This document shows positions 16,358 through 24,853 of a stretch of DNA of 64,000 nucleotides, in pieces. The notes under the pieces are model-generated. The model ran no database searches and had not been told where the DNA came from. It worked only from the letters and a program-made list of their open reading frames with translations. The stretch's first letter is position 1, and each line of letters starts with the position of its first letter. This DNA comes from Streptomyces sp. ASQP_92 (GTDB lineage Bacteria; Actinomycetota; Actinomycetes; Streptomycetales; Streptomycetaceae), in contig NZ_JAODUA010000003.1 in NCBI RefSeq assembly GCF_025399895.1, forward strand, positions 434,001 through 498,000. The letters run 5' to 3'. Both the position numbers and the translations under genes were made by a program.

Positions 16358-17512
16358 ATGAGCCACGAGCACCTCGACAAGAGCTTCGAGACCATCGCGA
16401 TCCATGCCGGAAACACCGCGGATCCGCTGACCGGTGCGGTCGTACCCCCGATCTACCAGGTCTCCACGTACAAGCAGGACGGCGTCGGCGGTCTGCGCGG
16501 CGGCTATGAGTACAGCCGCAGCGCGAACCCGACACGGACCGCCCTCGAAGAGAACCTGGCGGCCCTCGAAGGCGGCCGGCGCGGCCTCGCCTTCGCCTCC
16601 GGTCTCGCCGCCGAGGACTGCCTGCTGCGGGCGCTGCTCGCGCCCGGCGACCACGTCGTGATCCCGAACGACGCCTACGGCGGTACGTTCCGCCTGTTCG
16701 CGAAGGTCGTCTCGCGCTGGGGCGTCGAGTGGTCGGTCGCCGACACCTCCGATCCGGCCTCGGTACGGGACGCGATCACCGACCGCACCAAGGTCGTGTG
16801 GGTCGAGACGCCCTCCAACCCGCTCCTCGGCATCACCGACATCGCGGCCGTCGCCGAGGTCGCCTCGGCCGCCGGCGCCAAGCTCGTCGTCGACAACACC
16901 TTCGCCAGCCCCTACCTCCAGCAGCCCCTGTCGCTGGGCGCGGACATCGTCGTGCACTCGCTGACGAAGTACATGGGCGGCCACTCCGACGTCGTGGGCG
17001 GCGCGCTGATCGCCAACTCGGCCGAGATCGGCGAGGAGTTGGCGTACCACCAGAACGCGATGGGCGCGGTCGCCGGGCCCTTCGACTCCTGGCTGGTGCT
17101 GCGCGGCATCAAGACGCTCCCGGTGCGCATGGACCGCCACAGCGAGAACGCGGGCAAGGTCGCCGAGATGCTGACCCGGCACGCCAAGGTCACCCAGGTC
17201 CTGTACCCGGGGCTGCCCGAGCACCCGGGCCACGACGTGGCGGCGAAGCAGATGCGGGCGTTCGGCGGCATGGTCTCCTTCCGCGTCGAGGGCGGCGAGC
17301 AGGCGGCGGTCGAGGTCTGCAACCGTACGAAGCTGTTCACGCTCGGCGAGTCCCTCGGCGGCGTCGAGTCGCTGATCGAGCACCCGGGCCGCATGACGCA
17401 CGCCAGCGTCGCGGGTTCGGCCCTGGAGGTCCCGGCGGACCTGGTCAGGGTCTCGGTGGGCATCGAGAACGCGGACGACCTGCTCGCCGACCTCCGGCAG
17501 GCGCTCGGCTAG
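16358..17512 (+). CDS. metB: Cystathionine gamma-synthase
   Basis: A 384-residue Cys/Met-metabolism PLP enzyme. The PLP lysine is K204 in SLTKYMGGHSD, with the binding pattern VVDNTFASPYLQQP upstream and the C-terminal SLGGVESLIEHP motif. It joins an activated homoserine with cysteine to give cystathionine, though some members run the reverse lyase reaction and sequence alone does not decide. ATG at 16358. It converges with the small membrane protein gene at 17532, leaving only 19 bases between them. Confidence 0.92.
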   Translation: MSHEHLDKSFETIAIHAGNTADPLTGAVVPPIYQVSTYKQDGVGGLRGGYEYSRSANPTRTALEENLAALEGGRRGLAFASGLAAEDCLLRALLAPGDHVVIPNDAYGGTFRLFAKVVSRWGVEWSVADTSDPASVRDAITDRTKVVWVETPSNPLLGITDIAAVAEVASAAGAKLVVDNTFASPYLQQPLSLGADIVVHSLTKYMGGHSDVVGGALIANSAEIGEELAYHQNAMGAVAGPFDSWLVLRGIKTLPVRMDRHSENAGKVAEMLTRHAKVTQVLYPGLPEHPGHDVAAKQMRAFGGMVSFRVEGGEQAAVEVCNRTKLFTLGESLGGVESLIEHPGRMTHASVAGSALEVPADLVRVSVGIENADDLLADLRQALG

Positions 17513-17531
17513 GTCCTGCTCACCGGCGGGC

Positions 17532-17786
17532 CTAGAGCCCGTCGACGGGTGGCGTCACCGTGGACGGCGGCGCCACCCAGGGCTGGGCCACCGACGCCCA
17601 CACCAGGAACGCGATCACCGCCACCGTGAGCAGCAGCCACAGCAGCCGGCGCGCGATGCGCCGCCGGTGCAGCATGCGCAGCCCCAATTCGGCCGCCCGC
17701 TCGGCCAGTTCGGCCGGGACGGCCGGATGGGTGGCGCCCTCCAGCATGCGGCGGACCTCGGCGGTCTTGCGATCGGGCGCGCTCAC
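17532..17786 (-). CDS. Small single-pass membrane protein beside a sigma factor
   Basis: An 84-residue protein: a soluble helical N-terminus (1-42) and one membrane segment (about 46-68, LLWLLLTVAVIAFLVWASVA), then a short outside tail. It starts at GTG 17786, 70 bases after the sigma-factor gene ends, on the same strand. The position suggests a membrane partner, possibly a minimal anti-sigma factor, but no zinc-binding or known anti-sigma motif is present. Confidence 0.65.
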   Translation of the reverse strand: MSAPDRKTAEVRRMLEGATHPAVPAELAERAAELGLRMLHRRRIARRLLWLLLTVAVIAFLVWASVAQPWVAPPSTVTPPVDGL

Positions 17787-17856
17787 CGGACGGCCTCCCT
17801 CGATGTGATCCCCGGCCGGATCGACGGGCCGACCGGCGGCCGGTTCGGCGGCCGGT

Positions 17857-18378
17857 TCACGTGGTGGCCCCGGGAGCCGGGGCGGCGGGCGTGCGGGGCG
17901 CGGGCGGGGTGCTGCGCATCGTGGTGATCGCCCGGGTGCAGATCGCGCGGACCCGGTCCGTCGGCAGTCCCACGAGCGCCGCCGTCTGCTCCTCGGCGAC
18001 GCCTTCGTACAGCCGCAGCACGAGGATGAGCCGTTCCTGCGCGGTCAGCCGCGCGAGGAGCCCCTCGTCGGCGGGGGGCCGGGGCAGCCCGGGGACGGCG
18101 GGCCGGTGGTGGCGCCAGGCGGCGCGGGCGAAGCGGCCGGCGAGTTCCTGGCGGGTGCGGTCGTAGGGGTCCTCACCGCGCAGCCGGTGCCAGCGGGCGT
18201 ACGTCTCGGCGAGGGCGGCGGTCAACAGGCGCCGGGCGCGCGGGTTGTCGTCGAAGGGCTCCGCGGTCAGCAGGGTGGCGGCATGCAGCAACCGGCCTCC
18301 CGCGCCCGCCACGAATGCCTCGAACTCCCGGGTGCGGCGGCGGTGTCGGGTGGAGGACCGCTCGCGCATGAGCCTCAT
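17857..18378 (-). CDS. Sigma-70 family (ECF-like) RNA polymerase sigma factor
   Basis: A 173-residue protein. Region 4 is clear (residues 112-160: LLARLTAQERLILVLRLYEG, then LVGLPTDRVRAICTRAIT). Region 2 is degenerate (EAFVAGAGGRLLHAATLLT). Such small sigma factors direct transcription of a limited regulon. The two in-frame ATGs (18378 and 18369) differ by three codons, and the second has GAGG just upstream. It precedes a small membrane protein gene that may regulate it. Confidence 0.78.
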   Translation of the reverse strand: MRLMRERSSTRHRRRTREFEAFVAGAGGRLLHAATLLTAEPFDDNPRARRLLTAALAETYARWHRLRGEDPYDRTRQELAGRFARAAWRHHRPAVPGLPRPPADEGLLARLTAQERLILVLRLYEGVAEEQTAALVGLPTDRVRAICTRAITTMRSTPPAPRTPAAPAPGATT

Positions 18379-18402
18379 ATGAGGGCAGGCGCGAGCCCCG
18401 GG

Positions 18403-18906
18403 TCAAGAGGTCGGCGCGGACGGCTCGTGGGCGGCCGACTGGCGGGCGGAGAGCGCCGAGTTGAAGCGGGTGAGCAGGGTGCAGAAGGACTCCCGCTCGT
18501 CCTCCGTCCATCCGTCGGTGACCTGCGCCATCAGCTCGCGGCGCGAGGAGCGCACCTCTTCCAGGCGGGACTGGCCGCGCGGGGAGAGCTGGAGCACGAC
18601 CGCCCGGCCGTCCTCGGGGTGCGAAGTCCGCTTGACGAGGCCGGTGTCGACGAGCGGCGCGACCTGGCGGGTCACGGTCGAGGAGTCGATCCCCATTCCC
18701 GCGGCGAGCGCCTTGACGCCCATCGGGCCTTCCCGGTCGAGCCGGTTGAGCAGCAGATACGCGGCCCGGTCCATCGAGTTGCGGACCTGTCCGACGCCAC
18801 CGAGCCGGGTCTGCTCGGCGCGGCGGGCGAACACGGCCACCTGGTGCTGGAGGGCATCGAGGAGGCCGGGGTCGAGCGGGGGAGTCATGTCCTGAACAGG
18901 GGGCAT
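18403..18906 (-). CDS. MarR-family transcriptional regulator
   Basis: A protein of about 167 residues. The winged helix is at residues 45-115 (GVKALAAGMGIDSSTVTRQV, then LVKRTSHPEDGRAVVLQLS). MarR dimers usually repress an adjacent gene and release DNA on binding a small phenolic or drug-like molecule. ATG at 18906 is used; ATG 18888 is an alternative and neither has a strong ribosome site. The divergent gene is ilvA, 154 bases away, which may or may not be the target. Confidence 0.88.
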   Translation of the reverse strand: MPPVQDMTPPLDPGLLDALQHQVAVFARRAEQTRLGGVGQVRNSMDRAAYLLLNRLDREGPMGVKALAAGMGIDSSTVTRQVAPLVDTGLVKRTSHPEDGRAVVLQLSPRGQSRLEEVRSSRRELMAQVTDGWTEDERESFCTLLTRFNSALSARQSAAHEPSAPTS

Positions 18907-19060
18907 GGCCGGGGCTCTCTCGTGCGGGTGTCGGTGTGGTGGGGGACAGAGTACGCGGCCGGGCCCCCGTACGTACCGGCGGTGCGCAAACCTGTGGACA
19001 AGTGCCCACCGCTCGGGATCCCCACGCCCCGAAAGGGCGTGAGCTGCGAGACTTGAGGTC

Positions 19061-20290
19061 ATGAGCTTCAGTACGTCAGGCCCCTTGCACCACCTCATCC
19101 TCGACGACATCCGGGGCGCGCAGAAGATGCTGTCGGGAGTGGCCCGCGCCACCGCGATGGAGGGGTCCCGCCACCTTTCGTCGCTGGTCGGAGCCCCGGT
19201 CCACCTCAAGTGCGAGAACCTCCAGCGCACCGGCTCGTTCAAGCTGCGCGGCGCGTACGTACGGATCGCGGGCCTGCGCCCGGAGGAGCGGGCGGCCGGG
19301 GTGGTGGCGGCGAGCGCGGGCAACCACGCGCAGGGCGTGGCACTGGCCTCCTCGCTGCTCGGGGTGCGCTCCACGGTGTTCATGCCGATCGGCGCCCCGC
19401 TGCCCAAGGTGGCGGCGACCCGGAGTTACGGCGCGGAGGTGATCCTGCGCGGCACGGTCGTCGACGAGACGCTGGCCGCCGCCGAGGCGTACGCGGCCGA
19501 GACCGGGGCGGTGCTCATCCACCCCTTCGACCACCAGGACATCATCGCCGGGCAGGGCACGGTGGGTCTGGAGATCCTGGAGCAGTGCCCCGAGGTGCGC
19601 ACCATCGTGGTGGGCATCGGGGGCGGCGGCCTCGCGGCGGGGATCGCGGTCGCGGTCAAGGCGCTGCGGCCGGACGTCAAGATCGTCGGCGTGCAGGCGG
19701 CGGCCGCCGCGGCCTATCCGCCCTCGCTGGCCGTCGGGCATCCCGTCGCGATCGAGACGGCGCCGACGATGGCCGACGGAATCAAGGTGGGGCGGCCGGG
19801 CGACATCCCGTTCTCGCTGATCAGCGAGCTGGTGGACGAGGTGCGTACGGTCTCGGAGGACGAGCTGGCCAGTGCGCTGCTGCTCTGCCTGGAGCGCGCG
19901 AAGCTGGTGGTGGAGCCGGCCGGGGCGAGCCCGGTGGCCGCGCTGCTCAGCGATCCGCACGCCTTCCGGGGGCCGGTCGTGGCGGTGCTCTCGGGCGGCA
20001 ATGTGGACCCGCTCCTGATGCAGCGCATCCTGCGGCACGGCATGTCGGCGGCGGGCCGCTATCTGTCGCTGCGGCTGCGCCTGACGGACCGGCCCGGGGC
20101 GCTGGCCTCGCTCCTGGCGGAATTGTCAGTGCTGGATGCCAATGTGCTGGACGTGAGCCACGTACGGACCGATCCCCGGCTCGGACTCACGGAGGTGGAG
20201 GTCGAGTTGCACCTGGAGACCAAGGGCCCCGAGCACTGTGGCGAGGTCGCGTCGGCGCTCCGCGAGGCGGGTTACACCGTGCTGGACTGA
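19061..20290 (+). CDS. ilvA: Threonine ammonia-lyase (threonine dehydratase)
   Basis: A 409-residue fold-type II PLP enzyme with the PLP lysine K61 in RTGSFKLRGAY and the phosphate-binding VGIGGGGLAAG loop (about 188-198). The C-terminal 75 residues form one ACT domain, so allosteric control by an amino acid is expected. It converts threonine to 2-oxobutanoate and ammonia, feeding isoleucine synthesis or threonine breakdown. A single ACT domain and this length fit the catabolic-type/actinobacterial IlvA more than the two-domain E. coli enzyme. Confidence 0.93.
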   Translation: MSFSTSGPLHHLILDDIRGAQKMLSGVARATAMEGSRHLSSLVGAPVHLKCENLQRTGSFKLRGAYVRIAGLRPEERAAGVVAASAGNHAQGVALASSLLGVRSTVFMPIGAPLPKVAATRSYGAEVILRGTVVDETLAAAEAYAAETGAVLIHPFDHQDIIAGQGTVGLEILEQCPEVRTIVVGIGGGGLAAGIAVAVKALRPDVKIVGVQAAAAAAYPPSLAVGHPVAIETAPTMADGIKVGRPGDIPFSLISELVDEVRTVSEDELASALLLCLERAKLVVEPAGASPVAALLSDPHAFRGPVVAVLSGGNVDPLLMQRILRHGMSAAGRYLSLRLRLTDRPGALASLLAELSVLDANVLDVSHVRTDPRLGLTEVEVELHLETKGPEHCGEVASALREAGYTVLD

Positions 20291-20365
20291 GACGCCGTGC
20301 GGGATCGACGCGCGGGCCGGGGGGTCGGCGCGCGGGAGGGGGCGGGGACGAGCGCGCGCAAACCG

Positions 20366-20395
20366 CTGACAGGACGCGATGTATCGCGTTATGGT
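20366..20395 (+). promoter_or_regulatory. Promoter with operator in its spacer, for the ABC exporter operon
   Basis: CTGACA (20366-20371) and TATGGT (20390-20395) are 18 bases apart, a good housekeeping promoter. The spacer is almost entirely the inverted repeat ACGCGAT-GT-ATCGCGT (20374-20389), so a bound repressor would block RNA polymerase directly. No repressor gene is adjacent. Confidence 0.7.
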
Positions 20396-20484
20396 GTGGC
20401 CCGCACACAGCTCCACCGGGCGCCCGGCGCCCGGGAAATCTACGATTTGTCCAGGAAGTCACACCCACCACTGGGGGTACTCAC

Positions 20485-21494
<1,010 letters not shown>

Positions 21495-21498
<4 letters not shown>

Positions 21499-22340
21499 GC
21501 ACCCTCACCGACGCCGCGCCCGCACCCCGGGCCGGCGGTGGCATCGGCGGATCCGTACGGGACTCGCTGGTCGTCGCCAAGCGGAACCTCATCCGCATGA
21601 CCCGCATCCCGGAGATGGTCATCTTCGGGCTCATCCAGCCGATCATGTTCGTGGTGCTGTTCAGCTACGTCTTCGGCGGCTCGGTCAACATCGGCGGCAC
21701 CACCGACGCGGGCGCCTACCGCGAGTTCCTGATGGCCGGCATCTTCGCGCAGACCGTCACCTTCGCCACGGCGGGCGCCGGCGCGGGCATCGCCGACGAC
21801 ATGCACAAGGGGCTCATCGACCGCTTCCGCTCGCTGCCCATGGCGCGCGGCGCGGTCCTGACCGGCCGCACCCTCGCCGACCTCGTGCAGACCACCCTGA
21901 CCGTGGTCGTCCTCGCGATCGTGGCCCTCCTGGTGGGCTGGCGCATCCACAACGGCCTGCCCAAGATGCTGGGCGCCTTCGCCCTGCTGCTCCTGCTCGG
22001 GTACGCGTTCTCCTGGATCGGCGCGCTGATCGGCCTCTCGGTCCGCACCCCCGAGGCGGCCACCTCCGGCGGGCTGATCTGGCTCTTCCCGGTCACCTTC
22101 ATCTCCAACGCGTTCGTGAACACCTCGGGGATGACGCCGTGGCTGCGGCACATCGCCGAGTGGAACCCGTTCAGCGCGACCGTCCAGGCCTGCCGCAAGC
22201 TGTTCGGCAACCCGGGCGTGGTCGACTCCGGCGCCTGGCCGATGCAGCACCCGGTTTGGGCCTCGCTGGCCTGGTCGCTCCTGATCATCGTGGTCTTCCG
22301 CACCCTGGCGGTCCGCAAGTACCGCTCGGCCACGGCCTGA
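21495..22340 (+). CDS. ABC-2 type permease, DrrB-like
   Basis: A 281-residue membrane protein with six predicted segments and the ABC-2 family pattern (NLIRMTRIPEMVIFGLIQPI at residues 35-54, then TRTP-like IGLSVRTPEAAT near 180). It forms the channel partner of the DrrA-like ATPase; the GTG start overlaps its stop by four bases, giving coupled translation. Substrate unknown; drug or lipid export is the family norm. Confidence 0.92.
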
Positions 22341-22354
22341 CCCGGCCGACACGA

Positions 22355-22386
22355 AGCCCCCGGCCGCTCAAGGGCGGCCGGGGGCT
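22355..22386. terminator. Terminator between the exporter operon and greA
   Basis: Thirteen-base perfect arms AGCCCCCGGCCGC and GCGGCCGGGGGCT (22355-22367, 22374-22386) with a six-base loop, between converging genes; it can serve both. Confidence 0.88.
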
Positions 22387-22407
22387 CTGGCTGTGCTGGG
22401 GCGGGAG

Positions 22408-22905
22408 TCAGCCGTTGAACGGGACCGCGGCCAGGATCTTCACCGAGGCCTTGTTGCCGTTGGGCAGCTCGTACTCGGCGTCCTCGCCGACCTTCTTGCC
22501 GTTCACCCCGGAGCCGAGCGGCGACTGCGGCGAGTACGTCTCGATCTCCGTCGAGGCGTACTCGCGGGAGGCCATCAAGAACTCCAGGGTGTCGTCCGGG
22601 TCGCCGTCGAAGGCGATCGTGACGAGCATGCCGGGAGCGACCACGCCGTCCGCGGCGGGGGCCTCGCCCACCTTGGCGTGCTCCAGGAGCTGGGTGAGCT
22701 GGCGCACCCGGAGCTCCATCTTGCCCTGCTCCTCCTTGGCCGCGTGGTACCCGCCGTTCTCCCGGAGGTCACCCTCCTCACGGGCCGCCGCGATCTTTAC
22801 GGCGATCTCCGTGCGCGCGGGACCAGACAGGTACTCCAGCTCGGCCTTGAGCTGGTTGTACGCCTCCTGGGTCAGCCAGGTGACGTTGTCGCTGGTCTGG
22901 GTCAC
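22408..22905 (-). CDS. greA: Transcription elongation factor GreA
   Basis: A 165-residue factor: an N-terminal antiparallel coiled coil (about 8-85, including EEGDLRENGGYHAAKEEQ with the two acidic tip residues) and a C-terminal FKBP-like domain ending in SPQSPLG. It reactivates stalled RNA polymerase by stimulating transcript cleavage. Start is GTG at 22905 with GAGGAG 6 bases upstream; the frame continues to 22959, but the extra N-terminus is not family-like. Confidence 0.95.
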   Translation of the reverse strand: MTQTSDNVTWLTQEAYNQLKAELEYLSGPARTEIAVKIAAAREEGDLRENGGYHAAKEEQGKMELRVRQLTQLLEHAKVGEAPAADGVVAPGMLVTIAFDGDPDDTLEFLMASREYASTEIETYSPQSPLGSGVNGKKVGEDAEYELPNGNKASVKILAAVPFNG

Positions 22906-23103
22906 AGGTGCTCCTCGTCGGTACTGGGAATAACAAAGCATCGCCCTACCCAGAAGCATGTGCCTTGTTGGGTGGGCGAAACCACGAGCCTAACAATTCA
23001 GGCGCCGTAGGGGGAGGACATAAACCGCTAGAACTTCATCAACGCAGGTCAGCGCGGGTGCTTCGGCAACGTTGATCATTGACGTCAGCAGTACGGCGCC
23101 GCC

Positions 23104-23123
23104 CGGGGCCGGCGTCGGCCCCG
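23104..23123 (-). terminator. Hairpin after the DUF4307 gene
   Basis: CGGGGCCG-GCGT-CGGCCCCG, eight-base arms, starting 8 bases beyond the stop codon on the - strand. No T-run. Confidence 0.6.
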
Positions 23124-23130
23124 CGGGGGG

Positions 23131-23532
23131 TCAGTCGGACTGGCAGCCGACCAGGTCGGCGGCGGTGGCCCGCGAGGTCGTGGTGATGGTGACGACCCTG
23201 TCGATCTGCTTGACCGGCTCGTCGAAGCGGAAGTCGGCCCGGCCCACGTCGTCGCCGCTGGTCTGCTGGGCGCGCAGGGTGCAGGTGCCCTTGGCGTTCT
23301 TGTCCTTGACCACTTCGAGGTGGACCTCGACCGAGGTGTCCGAGACCACCTTGAACTTGATCACCTGCGCGGAGAGCGACTGGCCGCCCACGTAGTCGAA
23401 GCCGATCCAGGCGATCACACCGAGCAGTGCGACGGCGAGGGCCGCGCCGACGATCTTCAGCTTGCGGTCCGCGCGCTGGTCCGCCGAGCGCCCGTAGCGG
23501 CCCTGGGGAAGCTGCTCGCGCACAGCGGCCAT
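23131..23532 (-). CDS. DUF4307 membrane-anchored protein
   Basis: A 133-residue protein with one membrane segment (about residues 28-48, IVGAALAVALLGVIAWIGF) and an outside beta-sandwich-like domain with a final GCQSD. This is the DUF4307 family, found beside mca in actinomycetes; function is unknown. ATG 23532 has GGAGGA 8 bases upstream; the longer frame to 23589 has no ribosome site. Divergent from mca. Confidence 0.85.
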   Translation of the reverse strand: MAAVREQLPQGRYGRSADQRADRKLKIVGAALAVALLGVIAWIGFDYVGGQSLSAQVIKFKVVSDTSVEVHLEVVKDKNAKGTCTLRAQQTSGDDVGRADFRFDEPVKQIDRVVTITTTSRATAADLVGCQSD

Positions 23533-23660
23533 GAGTCGTCCTCCTGCTGGTGGGGGTCGCCGGAATTTTCCGCCCCCCGATTCGGTCACTATAGAAGCCG
23601 CCCATTGCGCCGATCACAGAGGGCGCCGAATTCACTTACTGAGTCATCGAGGATCTTGTC

Positions 23661-24542
23661 TTGACTGAGCAGCTGCGACTGATGGCCGTCCACGCCCACC
23701 CCGACGACGAGTCGAGCAAGGGCGCGGCGACCATGGCGAAGTATGTGTCCGAGGGGGTGGACGTGCTGGTCGTGACCTGCACGGGAGGCGAGCGCGGCTC
23801 CATCCTCAACCCGAAGCTCCAGGGCGACAAGTACATCGAGGAGCACATCCACGAGGTCCGCAAGAGAGAGATGGACGAGGCGCGCGAGATCCTCGGCGTC
23901 CGCCAGGAGTGGCTCGGCTTCGTCGACTCGGGCCTGCCCGAGGGCGACCCGCTGCCGCCGCTTCCCGAGGGCTGCTTCGCCCTGGAGGACGTCGACCTCG
24001 CGGCCGGCCGCCTGGTGCGCTCCATCCGCCATTTCCGTCCGCAGGTCATCACGACGTACGACGAGAACGGCGGCTACCCGCACCCCGACCACATCATGAC
24101 CCACAAGATCACGATGGTGGCTTTCGAGGGCGCGGCCGACACCGGGAAGTACCCCGAGGCCGAGTTCGGCCCGGCCTTCCAGCCGCAGAAGCTCTACTAC
24201 AACCAGGGCTTCAACAAGCCGCGCACGGTCGCGCTGCACGAGGCGCTGCTCTCCCGCGGCATGGAGTCCCCCTACGGCGAGTGGCTGGAGCGCTGGAAGG
24301 AGTTCGAGCGCGCCGAACGCACGCTGACCACGCACGTTCCCTGCGCCGAGTTCTTCGAGATCCGGGACAAGGCGCTGATCGCGCACGCCACGCAGATCGA
24401 CCCCGACGGCGGCTGGTTCCGCGTGCCGCTCGACCTCCAGAAGGAGGTCTGGCCGACCGAGGAGTACGAGCTGGCGAAGTCGTTCGTGGACACTTCCCTC
24501 CCCGAGGACGACCTCTTCGCCGGCGTGCGCGACAATGCCTGA
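23661..24542 (+). CDS. mca: Mycothiol S-conjugate amidase
   Basis: A 293-residue zinc enzyme of the LmbE/PIG-L fold. Zinc ligands are in AHPDDE (His13, Asp16) and HPDH (His141, His144). It cleaves mycothiol conjugates of toxins so that the cysteine-linked part leaves the cell as a mercapturic acid. Length and the C-terminal pattern PLDLQKEVWP match Mca rather than the deacetylase MshB. TTG start at 23661 with GAGGA 8 bases upstream. It overlaps the following small gene. Confidence 0.95.
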   Translation: MTEQLRLMAVHAHPDDESSKGAATMAKYVSEGVDVLVVTCTGGERGSILNPKLQGDKYIEEHIHEVRKREMDEAREILGVRQEWLGFVDSGLPEGDPLPPLPEGCFALEDVDLAAGRLVRSIRHFRPQVITTYDENGGYPHPDHIMTHKITMVAFEGAADTGKYPEAEFGPAFQPQKLYYNQGFNKPRTVALHEALLSRGMESPYGEWLERWKEFERAERTLTTHVPCAEFFEIRDKALIAHATQIDPDGGWFRVPLDLQKEVWPTEEYELAKSFVDTSLPEDDLFAGVRDNA

Positions 24543-24780
24543 TATGAGCGCAAGCCTCGCAATGACGCACTTGGTCCCGCTGGCCGAGGAGATCAACAAC
24601 GACAAGGTGACGCCCGGTGTGCTCGGGTTCATCGTCTTCGCCGCCCTCGCCCTGGGCGTGTGGATGCTGATGAAGTCGATGAACCGGCACATGGGCAAGG
24701 TCGACTTCGAGGAGGCCCCGGACCCGTCCGAGGCGACCCCGGCGACCGCCGGGGCCAAGGGCGCACCGAACAAGGTCTGA
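24535..24780 (+). CDS. Small single-pass membrane protein in the mca operon
   Basis: An 81-residue protein with one membrane segment (about residues 29-47, GVLGFIVFAALALGVWMLMK), then a positive flank and a charged tail. The ATG at 24535 overlaps the mca stop by eight bases; the ATG at 24544 is equally possible. Coupled translation replaces a ribosome site. I recall this small protein next to mca across streptomycetes; function is unknown. Confidence 0.8.
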   Translation: MPDMSASLAMTHLVPLAEEINNDKVTPGVLGFIVFAALALGVWMLMKSMNRHMGKVDFEEAPDPSEATPATAGAKGAPNKV

Positions 24781-24784
24781 CGCG

Positions 24785-24820
24785 GACCGGTCGCCCCCGC
24801 CCCGGCGGGGGCGACCGGTC
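24785..24820. terminator. Terminator between the mca operon and the STAND gene
   Basis: Seventeen-base complementary arms (24785-24801, 24804-24820), GACCGGTCGCCCCCGCC and its complement, with a very short loop, between converging genes. Confidence 0.88.
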
Positions 24821-24853
24821 TGTCGCCGACCGCCGACGTGAGGGCGGCAGGGC

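Noticed and set aside
16279..17401. N-terminal extension of the - strand frame over metB.
   Set aside because: Antisense to cystathionine gamma-synthase; the real gene begins at 16288 with a membrane segment.
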